From the NCBI GenBank assembly GCA_030544235.1, contig CM060463.1, positions 17,299,690 through 17,363,689 on the forward strand: a stretch of DNA of 64,000 nucleotides, given 5' to 3'. The notes under the pieces are model-generated. The model saw only the letters and a list, made by a program, of their open reading frames with translations, was not told where the DNA came from and searched no databases. The first letter of the stretch is position 1. Each line of letters starts with the position of its first letter. A program made the position numbers and the translations under genes. Of the stretch, positions 13,801 to 37,700 are shown piece after piece. The DNA comes from Lepturacanthus savala. Taxonomy: Eukaryota > Chordata > Actinopteri > Scombriformes > Trichiuridae.

Positions 13801-14418
13801 TAGAAAACACGGATATTAGGATAATATATCATGTACCATCGTTAGGCACAGAAAAAGTACACAAATTCTTTAAATCCATTTTTGAAGTAGCTTTGATATT
13901 TAAAATTTTATAACAAATAAAAAAGTAATTTGGTAATAACATTTATTCAGAGATGTTTAATTAAAGTACGTCACTACTTTCATTTATTTGTATTTTATTT
14001 ATTTGTGTATTTTTATTTACATTTTCTTTCTGTTGTAATTATTATGAGTATTTTGATTTGATGATATAAAATGACTAGGTTTCCATAATATGTTTTATAT
14101 GTGTTGTTCTTGTTTCAGCTTTCAATTAATTAAAACACCTCCCAAACAAACAAACATTTTTTTTCTTCATTCCCAAATGTTAAATTGGTTATTCAGTATA
14201 TACAGTAATTTGCATTTACTTTCATTTTGCAATGTTTTAATTCTAGTGTGCTCATGTAGCCATATCCTGTGATTGCAGTAACTATGTGTCTGTAATGATC
14301 AAATCTACTGTTTTTCCCTCTTTGTCTTGTATGATTTTACCCTTCAATTATTATTTAAATAAATGACAAAATCTTTCCCTTTCCCCAATTCATTCTTAAT
14401 ACAATAACATTTTCCTTT

Positions 14419-14534
<116 letters not shown>

Positions 14535-15224
14535 TATCCTATATATGTTTATCACATGTATAATACACTTTTTGTAGCAGATTTTAACTAGTTTATATTA
14601 CACTTTTTAATTCATTCAAACAGTAAAATATATTATTTTATGTCAAATCATCTGAAAAATAAAGTTGTCAGTTAAACGTATTGGCATAGAAAGTACAATA
14701 TTTCCTTCTGAAATGTAGTAGAGTTGAAATATAACAGCATATAGCAGCAACAACATGGAATACTCACGTAAAGTAAAACTCAAAGAATATTTGGTGTCTT
14801 CTTCAAGTTATTGTATTGTTATCATATTGTTAATTGCTAATGACTCCTCCTATAACCAGGAACTCTCAGGAGACTGTGTGAATTATACCCTATTTCCATT
14901 CAGTGTAACCCAATATGCTTGAACCAGGCAAACACTTTTCTCAGCATCATTTTATGCTGAGTCATAAACTGATATGCTGAGTCATCCATTACAACCATAA
15001 CTATTATATTATAACTGGTGCTGGTGATCACATAATCAGCTTAGACTGTGCTTAAACATCTTCAGGCTGCAGACAAGTGAAGTGAAGAATGATCTAATGG
15101 AACATTCTAAACAGTTAAATTCATATCTGCACGTATTTTTGAGGTTTTAGTGCTAAAAAATGTTGACATGGAAGTGGAAACTGCATTTATGAGGTTGTGA
15201 GTATATGTATAATAAGATATTTGG

Positions 15225-15490
15225 AAGGATGGCAAACAACCAAGGACCAATTACAACTCTGCAGAAACCAATGTTCATTACATAACTACTAAGGCTTCTT
15301 CATGCATTTGTTACTTCCAGGCTGGATTACTGCAATTCTTCTTTGTCAGGCTACAAAAATTATCTAGACTCTCCAGCTGATCCAGAATGCTGCATGTATA
15401 TTAACAAGCACTAGAAGAAGGGATCTTATCTCACCAGTATTAGCCTCTCTGCACTGACTTCTTGTGAAATCAATACTATAATTCAAAAAT
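15225..15490 (+). mobile_element. LINE reverse-transcriptase C-terminal relic
   Basis: Plus-strand translation gives SRLDYCNSSLSG, then in a shifted frame LQLIQNAA, then a piece related to RRRDLISPVLASLH. These blocks, in this order, mark the end of the reverse-transcriptase ORF of many fish non-LTR retrotransposons (CR1/L2 type). The copy is broken by frameshifts and stops, so it is a dead 5'-truncated insertion. The subfamily cannot be named by eye. Confidence 0.7.
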
Positions 15491-15654
15491 GGTCCTCAGA
15501 CCAATCTAACACTAACTGATACGTAGTTCCAGGAGAAAACATGCATACATAATATTTCAACTTGACTTGCTGATGAAATCAGTCACAGTCTCAGTTTGAC
15601 ACAGAGAAAAGCAGCTTTGCATCATGTAGCAGTGCCACATGGTCTTGATGTGGC

Positions 15655-15781
15655 ACGATGAGTGCTGAGCTTGCAGGAGATGGATGAGGCTCCGCCCTCT
15701 GGTCCTAAAGCACCGCAGACTACCTGAAGCAGTCAGGTACAGCCTGATACCTCAACCCAACACCACTGCACTGCTCCTCAG
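15655..15781 (+). other. camk1g: Candidate camk1g 5' UTR exon
   Basis: A GC-richer patch ends in CTCCTCAG/GTAAGAAAAG, a strong splice donor at 15782. The camk1g start-codon exon has a clear acceptor at 19104/19105 with 26 nt of leader before the ATG, so at least one upstream noncoding exon must exist. This patch is the best-looking donor in the 3.4 kb upstream. The 5' boundary is unknown. Confidence 0.35.
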
Positions 15782-16639
15782 GTAAGAAAAGATCTTCATT
15801 ACCCTTTTACAACCAGAGTAAATCATGATTTTGACATGTTAAAGCTGTGTGGATACAATTTATATGTAGTTTTGTTAACATATATGCCTTATAGTTATAT
15901 CCTCCTTAAATATATAATAGTTTAAACTTAAAGAAAATGCAGCTTTTTTCCCAATAAAGGCAGTCTGAAGAGCAAATGTAACAATTTAGAGATTTTGGGA
16001 CAAACAAAGAGATAATTATAAAGGGACTCTTTTCCACAGTGACTATATAGGCTAACTTGTAAGATACTTTATTTAACATATAGACACCAGTTAGTTCTTA
16101 AATATTCTGCTGTTCTTGCATTTTGCATTTGCCAGAATGTAAATCTTTGTCACTCAGGAATGAGACAATGAATTTCTGAGATAGTAACTTTTCACAAAAG
16201 TCATCTTTTATCTATTTTAGGATGTGCTACCTAATATTGGTGCGTTTCAGTAACTATTTTTATGGTCCCGAATTCAGGCCACGGGATTATAACACAGCCC
16301 AGTTCTTTCCTGTCAGGGAATCAGCTGCTAATCTGTTCCTACAACAGACACAAGGAGTGCAGGAGATGAAGAGGAGATGCAGATTAAATAACCATTGCTG
16401 TGTACCCCACTAATCTTCTGCTGTTTGGATGTTGTGTAACTGATAGGTACAAATGGGCTTTACACGGCATGTCCTGGAACTCAGGACAGGCAATTTATTA
16501 TGTAACCAGCTCACACGGGGGTAAGGTGGGGTGGTGGATCAGGGAAGGGTGAGGTCACCACACTGACTTTTTTTAATGCATTTCTGTGGCCATTGCAGAA
16601 ATACTGTGTTGATGAGTGCAAGTATTGTTTTATTTAATC

Positions 16640-16830
16640 TCAATTGATCATTTCATTTATTTGTAATACAAATGACCTGTCTCATATATGTCGGCAACTT
16701 TTCATCCGATTGACTTTACACTTGGTGGGTGCATCACTGAGTTCAGTGCCATGGAAGTTGCAAAAATGCTGTGAAAATGATGCAAAACCACTGAAAACAG
16801 CATTTACAACAACAGCCGCTGAATTGCTTT
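16640..16830 (+). repeat. Dispersed repeat family C fragment
   Basis: Contains a block of the form CTTTTCATCCGATTGACTTTACACTTGGTGGGTGCATCACTGAG-like sequence (motif CTTGGTGGGTGCATCACTGA at about 16720). Related blocks occur near 27800-28010, 56860-57000, 57390-57710 and 61340-61690. Probably the tail of a transposon; its class was not determined. Confidence 0.5.
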
Positions 16831-16835
16831 ATTCA

Positions 16836-16905
16836 ATTAACTGTTCAGTCATGTTTATAATTAACTGTCTAGTCATGTTTATAATTAACTGTCTAGTCAT
16901 GTTTT
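16836..16905 (+). repeat. 24-bp tandem repeat, about 2.9 copies
   Basis: Unit ATTAACTGTCTAGTCATGTT plus TATA, starting at 16836, 16860 and 16884. The first copy differs by two bases and the last lacks its final bases. It adjoins a family C repeat fragment in the presumed first intron of camk1g. Confidence 0.9.
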
Positions 16906-19130
16906 CCCAACATGAGGTTCTTTGTCCTGGAAAAAAAACAGGTATATCCCCCACCTATATATGAACATAAACTTAATGTGTAAACTATACCATGGTCTCT
17001 GTGACAGCCAGTGGAGGTGAGGGGGTCAAAGTTTTAATGCTGGTCATTGCATTAATAGCTTACAACAATAGAACAGACGTAGGCCTATTTTAAAGATAAA
17101 ATTCATTACACAGGAATGATGCAACAGATTTTTTCAGGCATGGTCTATAAAAACTTCAACAAACAATCCACAGACCACAAAAGTACTGCTTGACTGTTCA
17201 ATTGATTCAACTTAAAAAATTACACAACTCAAAAATCTCTAAGCATAATTTTTATTACATTTACTTCATATCTTTGACAAAAACCAAATGATGGCCAAAA
17301 TGGCATTTATTTGGTCATCTTATAAATATTTCTGAGCTCCCCCAAAATTTACAAATCATTTTCCATATTACCACTAGTGCAGCTGTAGCTCCCCCTAATT
17401 CACACACACAGCATAATCAAAGGAAAACTATTTTACTTTTAATACTGTTGCAATGCTTTTGTAAACGCACCACTTCAGTGAAAAATTTCCATAGTTAAAG
17501 AAACACTTCATCTTCAAGTTTAACTGAACATTTTAAAATCAAACTAAATCTAGACATTCTTAGTATTCACTGCACGTTGATAGAATAAAGTGATGGTGGG
17601 GAAATAATTGTTTAGTTATCTAGTTATTTTCTTAAGTTCTCAAATAGATGTATTTAATGAATCAATTCTGTTGCAAAGGTACTGAAAGTCCTCTAGTGTC
17701 CAGCTGTCGTTGATAAGTGACGGATCTGCCGCTAAGCGTTATTGTCATTAGAATTTTGTCTTTAGATAATTGTTAATTGTACTGACAAGTCATTAGAGCT
17801 CATATACCTACTGTATATCAGCCAACATACATCATTTAAGAAACATTTTCAGAGACATTAACAGATAAATGCAGCAAATCCTCACATTTGTGGAGCTGGA
17901 ACAAGCAAATGATAATAAATGATTAACCTCTTCTACTCCAGGCCTCTGGCCCAGGCTGCTGCTGGTAAACAGAGTATATGTCTGCAACTAAGGTCTAATT
18001 AAATCCTTTTTGTCATAATGAAGGTGGCACTCCATTACAGTTGTGTAGGCATCAATATAGACATGTCTGGGTTTGAGTGAGTGAGGATGCAACGCAGCAT
18101 GATTTGAAGATGTAATTTCTGTCTAAAATAAATGTAGAGTTTTAGAGTCACTATCCCTGTGGAATTGTGCAGTTGTCGCTCGAATCTAAGTAGAAGATCT
18201 AAACTTTACTTGTGCCAAGACTGATTACAGACATTTTAATACAGGCATAATTAGGTGAATTCTCTGAATTGGCCATTTGTACACATTTGATTATATTTGG
18301 ACACCATCTGTACTTGAAAATTATGTATGGTGTTCAATGGAAAGAAAAAAAACCCTTTTGATCCTGTTTGCCATGGATCACACAGAGGATGTTTGGCTAT
18401 TTAAAATATATACATTTATTAACCATATCCTGTCAATACTGCACCATTTTTATAGACTTGCCTGCCTCATTCATATACCTACAAAAACATGTCAGCCTTT
18501 GCACTATTGTGCAAACTTGCTGCAACTTTGTTCCAGCTAATTTCATACTTTTGTCTTGTATACCTGTAAACTGCAATTTACACATTTTGTCTATAAACTA
18601 CTTATCTAGTTAATTCCTTTATTCTTACATTTAAACTGTTTTTAACATTGTTATTTATTTATTCATACCAATTCTGATTCTGATTTGCGAGTTTTAAAAG
18701 TTGCACTTAAAACTATTGAGGTATAACATTTCATTAAAAAGAATACAATCTCATTGTTAATTTTGCTTGAGATTATGCTTTTAACCTTAAATGCTCATCC
18801 TGTTTTTTGTTTTGTGGGTAAAATTACACTGTTGGCAGTTCCCACACAGGCTCAGAAATGGGTGTGGGGCTGGTTTCTGAGGTTCAGAGGATACATCTTA
18901 CTTACTTACTGCAACTTATAGAAGTTCAAATTATAGTTCATTGCTTTTGAAGAAACGTGATATTGATCAAATTGAAATGATTTCAGGTTTCATTAAATCA
19001 TCAAATCTGATGTATGATAGTGCCTCTGTGTGTGTGTTTTTTAACCAATAAGGAAAATGTGATTGACATGGTACAACAATTCCTATTGTCTCTTCTGTTT
19101 TTAGGAGTCTACGGCAACGTCAGAGCCAAG

Positions 19131-30488
<11,358 letters not shown>

Positions 30489-31635
30489 TTGGCTGACTAA
30501 CTCGATCACATGACAGATCGGTTTTATCTTAATCACACGCAGGTAAGAAGTCATCTATCTCAGTGGGAATTTAGAGGTTGACTATACGAATTAGTGATGG
30601 AAAGTAACCATGTACATTTACCAAAATACAATTTTGAGGTATAATTTTTTTTTTTATTTCAAGGGCAATATTGTACTTTTTACATAATTACACTTATTTG
30701 ACTTTTACTGCAATATTTTAACTACATCAAGCTCATAATACTTATTTACTTTCACTAAGATATACAGCAGGTTTATAATACTCTTCTTTTGCTTAACCCC
30801 TTAAGTTTTTATGCATATAATTTTATCATTTGATCCACTAACAATCATGTTATGTGTCAACTATTTCCATTTTGTTCTCTGCTTTGAAGAAAATTGCATT
30901 TTAATGACTAGCAACTATAGTTGTTGCTTGCACAAATATGCTCATAATCAAAAACAAATTATCCCAGGTACAAAATTCTCTTTGGGTTATTCTACAGACT
31001 TGGATGATTATATATACATTAGATTGAAAATCATGATAATTTGACCTCTTTCTAGGAGGGTTTGTCTTCAACATATTCCTGTGAGAAAGGAAGGTCATAG
31101 CACTTAAAAACATATTTCTTTTTATGTAAAACCTTTGTCTAAGTTGTCTACTATCTACTACTAAAAAAGCCATAGAGTTTGGCAACTATAGTTGCCAATG
31201 GGTTTAAGTAGGATTTCGCATGCAGGACTTGCACAGGTGCTTATACTTAAGTAAAGATTTGAATACTGCTCTTTATTGTCTGAATCTAGCCTGCAACTGA
31301 TAAACATCTTTCTTTTTTTTTTTTTTTAGCTGTTCTCTTTGAGTTCACGGCGCTCCTCCTTGGTGTGATGGTGTTGACACACCTGCTGTCTGCTGTGGTT
31401 CCACAGGCAGACACAAACAGTAGCCACACTGTAAAAAAAAGAAAACCCTTTAATGTGGTCTTCATTCTCTGGAATGGCTGTTGATCATCTAGTGAACACC
31501 ACATTTACACAGAAATGAGCAGGAATTCATATAAACCACTTTCAAGCTGACATTGTTTTCCTTCTCAAAGCTGATTTTATCCATTGTATATTAATGTTAA
31601 CATGTTACTAAATAAACAAATGCACATATATTTGT
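30489..31635 (+). other. camk1g: camk1g 3' UTR with probable intron and poly(A) signal
   Basis: After the stop at 30486-30488 the sequence reads ACACGCAG/GTAAGAAG, a strong donor at 30543. A long T-tract followed by AG at 31328-31329 makes a strong acceptor. An AATAAA follows at 31611-31616. The likely mature 3' UTR is therefore 30489-30542 joined to 31330-about 31635. Readthrough of the intron is an alternative. The intron holds a family A repeat copy. Confidence 0.5.
30590..30800 (+). repeat. Dispersed repeat family A copy in the camk1g 3' UTR intron
   Basis: Starts GTGATGGAAAGTAACCATGT, then ACATTTACC, CAATTTTGAGGTATA and further diverged family A sequence. The flanking DNA on its left is shared with 55620-55720. 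Confidence 0.65.
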
Positions 31636-32101
31636 TTTAAATAGATTTAGGTGACACATTCAATGATTTTTTCTGATTTGTGTTTGACTGACGGAACTTT
31701 GAATTCTGATGGATTATAAGACGTGACTTTGAAACGTCAGTCCTTCATTTGTGTGCTTTCTATATCTTCAATAATATACTTTACGTATATTAAGTGTTGG
31801 ATGCTTTAACACAATCTGTGAATGTACCTTATGTATGATTGTATGTTGTTGTAGTGTCTGTTTTGGACCTAGATACATATTAATATTTGAAGCAATGTCT
31901 TTTTAGGTCCTTGTAATAAGTGTTAGTAAATATGTAATAAGGTGCCATATAAGAGCCTTACTGACATTTTTATGTATTATTGAGACTATATGTGTTAATA
32001 ATAGCACTAAAATATAGTTATTGTGAAATTACACTAATAAGAACTATAAGAAACACATTAAGAGATTGAAAAAAGGTGAACAAAGCCTTATTAAGGCTAA
32101 T

Positions 32102-32143
32102 AAATCATTACTGAGGCATTCTTTAATGCCTCAGTAATGATTT
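32102..32143. repeat. Perfect 19-bp inverted repeat, 4-nt loop
   Basis: AAATCATTACTGAGGCATT at 32102-32120 and its exact reverse complement at 32125-32143 around CTTT. Confidence 0.95.
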
Positions 32144-32174
32144 CCCTTTAAAACCGGGAACTGCAAAGAGCCAA

Positions 32175-32370
32175 GTTAACTGTTAATAAGTGCATAGTAA
32201 AATAATAATAGGTGCATGTTTAACTATTAAGAAGTGCTTAGTTAACTGGTAATAAGTGCAGCTAAGTGATAATAAGTAAATAGTTAACTGATGTGAAGAA
32301 GTGAAGAAATTAACTAAGAATTAGTCAATTGTTAACTGATAAGTGCAGTTAATAAATATAATAAATGCAC
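32175..32370 (+). repeat. Degenerate tandem repeat, GTTAACTG-TAATAAGTGCA units
   Basis: At least six unequal units of about 17-48 bp, most opening with GTTAACTG/GTTTAACT or GCTAAGTG and many containing AATAAGTGCA. The units differ in length, suggesting an old array inside the foldback element. Confidence 0.6.
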
Positions 32371-32582
32371 AACACAGTGTGGTTCAATTTGAATGAAGCA
32401 ACAATAAAAGCTTAGTAAAGATTTATCAATAATTAAAATAATAATTATATTTAAAAAATTAAGTAATAAATCAAAACAAATACATGTGTTTAAAAAGATA
32501 TTAAATTAAATTAATTACTAATTCATGTTCTTTAGCATCTAACTGTTTGTTTATAATTCGTTCTCATACATGTCTCATAATC

Positions 32583-32585
<3 letters not shown>

Positions 32586-32655
<70 letters not shown>
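32586..32655. repeat. (TA)n microsatellite
   Basis: About 35 TA units near the right end of the foldback element. Confidence 0.95.
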
Positions 32656-32662
<7 letters not shown>

Positions 32663-34365
32663 TTAATAACACTTATATGGTCATATTATTGCATAATAAT
32701 ATTAGTAAGCATCTTATAAGGTCTCATTAGGGCTTATTACAAGGACCTAATATAAAGTGTTTCCTTAATATTCTTCCATTATTCTGGATTACATTAATAA
32801 AACAAAAATCCAATTTCCACTTGCACAAAGACGATGGAAGCAAATGCTCTTAAAGGAGCATGGGATTAAGTGTCTAGTGTCATGTTGAGGTGGAGTCACT
32901 GACACACAGCAACCGGGTGGTCGCTGTGTTTTCTTTGATACGTACATAAGCTGCTCTCTTGTTAAACAACTGAAATCATCAAGTGCCACAAGCCAGTGTA
33001 AAGGGTTAGTGTACAGATGTGAAGACATTTGAAGACGTGTGAAGACGCTGTCAACACGAGTGATGTCATGGACAGATCATACTGAATTCACAAATGTAGT
33101 GACCTACATTTTTTGTTAACTATTTTCTCAATAAATATACAGTAACGACTCTTCTGCTTTTTTGTGTCGAATGAAATGCTGCTCTTAAAAATATTCTGAC
33201 CGATTGTAAATGTTACATGTTTTTATCTTCATTATTTAATAGATTTTAATATGCTATTGCATCATATTTATGTTTTTAATGAAAGGTAAATTTGTACTCC
33301 ACTTCCTTAAAACAACATAATACCTAAATTAAAAGTAAGATGAATAAAGTGTATACAATTTAAGTTGTGTATGTTATATTTTAATATTAGTAAAATATTG
33401 TTTTTATTTATTGAAGGTTAAGATACAGAAAAATAACTAAATGTTTTAATTAGATTCTATTTAACTTCAATGTGTAGGAGTTAAACTATTAGATTGGCCA
33501 AAACAGGAAGTATAAGTATTTCCATTCTGATGTTTATGTAGAAAGCTCTTGGACAATTCAAGTAAATCCTACTCAAAATAATTATTCTAAAGTACTGAAA
33601 AAATAGTACAATCAGTTCAAAAATCTACAATTACAATCATCTTAAAAATGTATATCTAGAGAAAGGGATACATTAATTTTGTACAACCACTTGACATAAT
33701 AAAATTATAAAAGTAATTAAAAAAACAACCAAATCAAATTATTAAAAAGGCTTTTATTTAAATATTTTGAATTCTGCACAAATAACAGATGCAAACAAAT
33801 AAATAATGCAATATTCACCATTGTACCAGTTCATCACAAATCGTAACATATCATTACTGTGGCATTACTTTACTTGTGTAAACTCTTCATGCTGTATGCC
33901 AGGGGTGTCAGAAAGATTATATGAAAATCATAGTGAAAAAAATCAAATAGGACATCATTCATTCATTTCATTTCATTCATTCATTCATTTACTATACTTG
34001 CTTATTCCTCACTAGGGTCACATTGGTCTGCTTGAGTCAATCCCAGCATAAAAATAGGAAATCATGTTTGATCAATACTGATCATGAGGGCCAGAAATAA
34101 AAAAAAGAGGACATTTTATTCACAGGATAAGATTTTAGTTTTTGCAGTGTGATAGAACAATTTCCTCCTAATTTTCTACATTTCATCGTAAAACATATCG
34201 TCCTCCTCTCACTTGTTCTATGCCTGGCCCTAATATTCTTTTGTGATAATGTGATAATATTGGTGTTTAAAAATATGTACAGGCAAAATTATGGATTTCT
34301 CATAAAATGCTCAATGGTATGAGTTATTTTATAATAAAATGTAGTAATTGCAGTAAGGTGCAGTA

Positions 34366-34625
34366 AGGTGCAGTGTGTAAGATTTAGCAGCATCTATGAG
34401 GTTGGACTTTGTAGAAATGAAATTATTAGTATTTTTTTTCATATATATGTTTTAATTCATAAATAATTGAATCAAAATATGAATTATTTTACTTTTTTTA
34501 CTTTAGATTCAGCATTTTTTTTTTTATCTAGATGACGAGCTGGTTGATTGATTTGTTGATCAGTTTGTTGCAATCTGCAAACTCACCACTGGATGTCACC
34601 AGAAACTACACACTGTACCTTTAAA
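34366..34625. mobile_element. Small MITE-like element with terminal inverted repeats
   Basis: Left end GTGCAGTGTGTAAGATTTAG pairs imperfectly with the right end AGAAACTACACACTGTACCT. Each terminus carries a CATCTA/CCACTGGATG block seen in a common fish MITE. The interior is AT-rich and non-coding. Confidence 0.6.
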
Positions 34626-34776
34626 AACCCTCAGAAGCAGATGATGATTCTGACACTTCTTTGTTACAGAGAAGAGTTACAGCAGTTTTCAGAGCAGGAG
34701 ATTTCCTTTGGTGAAGTAAAGACTGATAGAAGAAGTGCACATTGCGGAAGTGACACAGCTGCTGCAGATGTTTCTC

Positions 34777-37700
34777 TCAGCCCTGGCAGGTGCGGTGGTT
34801 GTGGGCTTGCTTTCGGAGTTTTTCTAAAAGCTCTTTAAGCCTGGTATCAAGCCCTTCAAGCTTTGTTGACTTCTGAAGGATCTCGCTCTGCAGCAACCTC
34901 AGGGAATCTGCTTTACCTGGAAAGAGAAAGCACAAGGATGGACTATTAGAGCTGCAACAGTTAATTAGTTGCCAAATTTTTCTTCAATTGCCAACTATTT
35001 TGACAATCAATTAAAACCATTTGAGTAATTTTTAAGTAGAAAATGTCCAAATTCTCTGGTGCCAGTTTCTCTCATTGACAGTGAATGACATTTCAGTTTT
35101 TTTGTTTTTTTTTACCTTCCAGAGCCTTCATCATGTCTTGAGTGGTGTTGGCCAGAGCTCCAGCGTCCTGCTGCAGCTTTGCCAGTCGTTCTCCCACTGG
35201 GTCCCCCTCCCCATCAGGGCCTTCAGGAGCCTTTTCTTTAAGAAGATTCAGTTGCTTCTGCAGCTCTAATAGATCCTACAAACAAACACACACATTTTTT
35301 AATTAGTATATTTTAAAGAATGAGTATGTGTTCTCATTTTAACCTAATTTAAATTTCTTAGGAAGACATCTTGGGCAAAGACACAGGACAGACTGTTAAT
35401 AAATGTTTTATCTACAGTATAGAATGCAATACTGCAGTAATACTTCAGTATTCCCATGTAATGTCACTTTATATTTACACTACATTTCAGAGAGAAATAT
35501 TATACTTTCTACTCCACTACATTTATCTGATAGCTTTAATTATTTTTCAGATGCAGATTCGACATAAAATAATATAATAGTTTAATTGTCATTCTTGTAT
35601 TTTCTTTTTTAAAAAATCTGTCATAGATGTTATGTAAAAAAGTTCTATATAAAGTGTATTAAACAATCATGTGATATATTTATACCAAAAGTATGTATGT
35701 TGGCTCCACAAACTACAAACTAAACTACAACATTAAATTCTTGCATCTGTTTAATAGTGATAAAAAACAAATAATATAATAATGCAACATAATTTGTATT
35801 TTGAGGTTTTATACTTCTTTCTCCAACACTGGCATTTCTTCCATTTTAAATCATCTATTCTATCTGCTGATTTGTAGCTGAACAAAAGTCAACTTTCAAC
35901 TTAAGAGATACAGAAAGAACCTGCAAAAACGTTTCAGCTCATTTCAATCTGTCCTGGATGTCAAATTGCAGTTTGAGATATCGATGCCATAGTTAAAGTA
36001 GGATTCTGAAGGAACCCTGTTGTGAAAAGTGAAGGTCGATGCAGCCGGTTTCTCACCTCGTTTGCGCCGGCTGCTTCGTCCTCAGCTTTGTTTGCCAGAT
36101 CCTGAGCCTCCTGAGCCTGCTCGCCTCCCCTCTTCAGCAGCTCTCTGAGCTCTTCCAGCTGTGGTTTCACCGGCTTCATCAGTGTGGACACGTCATCCAG
36201 AGCCTTCTCTGCTGGGGTCAGCTGCTCTTTGGCCTGGATGGAGAAAAAACATTCTACAACTCAATACCGCTGGAAGAACAGATTTTAGGGCACTGAACAG
36301 ATGTTCGGACACTTCATTCTTAGCTTCATATGTCACTGCTTAATACCTTCTTCAGGCTGTCATTCAGGTTGTCGAGGTCATCCATGTTGTTCTGCAGTTT
36401 CTCCTCCAGATCAGAGAGAGAGCCCTCCACTGTGGCAAAGCCTGTCAGCAGGCCGTCCACGTCGGCTTTCACTCCCAGTGCTGTGTCCCTGCAGATGTGC
36501 AACCAGAGAATCAATGAGTTATTCATCGCTATAAAGATGTAACATAGTACTCAGACTCATCTACAGAGACCGGGTTCAGTTCTGATAGATAATAATTATA
36601 AAAGGTGTGAGGACAACTGTCTATTCAGTTTTAGGGGACTGATATAAACAGTTAAGTAGTCAGACGAACCAAAATCCAAACCTTTGACTGATACATGTCA
36701 TGGTAAATGTGTATGAAGCCTTGTTGGATCTTGTTTTATAATGTTAAATTATAAAAAAAAGTGTCAAAGATGCTCAAAGAAATTATAATATTTATATTAT
36801 CTTTATCAATTGTGAAAAACATTAGTCTGGGTACAATACATTTGATTAAAACTGACTTTCTTTCCAGTGTTAATAACAGAAATAACAGTGTCTATTATAG
36901 TGTGAGGGTCTACCTGGCATTCTGCGCTTCCTCCAGCAGTTTCCTGGCTGCGTCCAGCTGTGGTTCAGCCTCGTTCAGCACGGCTGAGCTGTCCGGTAGA
37001 TTGGCCGCCAGATTCTTGAGGTCCTCCAGCTTTCTCTTTAGAGCAGCCAGGCTAAGAGGCAGTTTGGCTTTTAGGATCCAGTCGCTCACCTCCTGGATGT
37101 GGGTCAGGTTGGAGGACGGGTCTGGAAACACCGAAATGCAAAAGGAACGTCACCTAGAGTACTGACAAATCCATCTATTTAACTAAAAGTCATTACAAAA
37201 AAATTTTATGACTCCAGACCACTTTGTGCTATTGCAACCACATTTGCGACCAACCATCCAACCAACCTATGCACCAAAACAAACATTACCTGACAGGAAG
37301 TCTTTGAGCTCTTTCACAACATCATGCGTCTCTTTCAAGTCTTGTTCCAACTCGTCTCTGGCCTGCTTCATCTTATTAGACAGCTCCTCTGTAGACTGTC
37401 TCACCTGATTGGTCGTCTCCTGTGCTTTTTGAAGCTGTGAGGAATTGAAATTGACTTAAATATAAATGTATGACACTGTAATAATCTCAGATAATCTTAT
37501 ATGGGCTCACACTTTTGCCAGAATGTGACATTATGTGTGTGTGTACCTTCTCTGCAGCATCTGTGATCTTTCCAGTGAGCTTGACAAGTTGGTCTTTTAC
37601 ATCCTTGGCGTCAGCGTCGGCCCTCTTACTGAGAGGCAGGGCGCCCACACACTCTTCTCCCTTTTCACAGGGCGGCGTCCCCTCTGGGGGACACAGGTCT

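Larger units (their letters stand above)
31888..32765. mobile_element. Imperfect foldback/MITE-like element with an internal degenerate tandem array
   Basis: Left end TTTTAGGTCCTTGTAATAAG at about 31901 is matched in reverse complement by CTTATTACAAGGACCTAATA near 32734-32753. Further inward blocks also pair (ATATAAGAGCCTTACT on the left, TTAGTAAGCATCTTATAAGG on the right). Inside are a perfect 19-bp hairpin (32102-32143), a degenerate GTTAACTG-TAATAAGTGCA array (about 32175-32370) and a (TA)n run (32586-32655). No coding capacity is visible. Confidence 0.6.
31636..34776. other. Intergenic DNA between the 3' ends of camk1g and lamb3
   Basis: Tail-to-tail spacer, strongly AT-rich. It contains a large imperfect foldback element (31888-32765), a small MITE (34366-34625), a CATT-type tetranucleotide run near 33955-33990, and AATAAA complements (TTTATT at 33753-33758 and 34115-34120) that could end lamb3. 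No gene was seen. Confidence 0.6.

Noticed and set aside
36761..37165. 134-codon plus-strand frame
   Set aside because: It is the antisense shadow of a lamb3 coiled-coil exon (36914-37121) and has serine/leucine-rich composition typical of such shadows.
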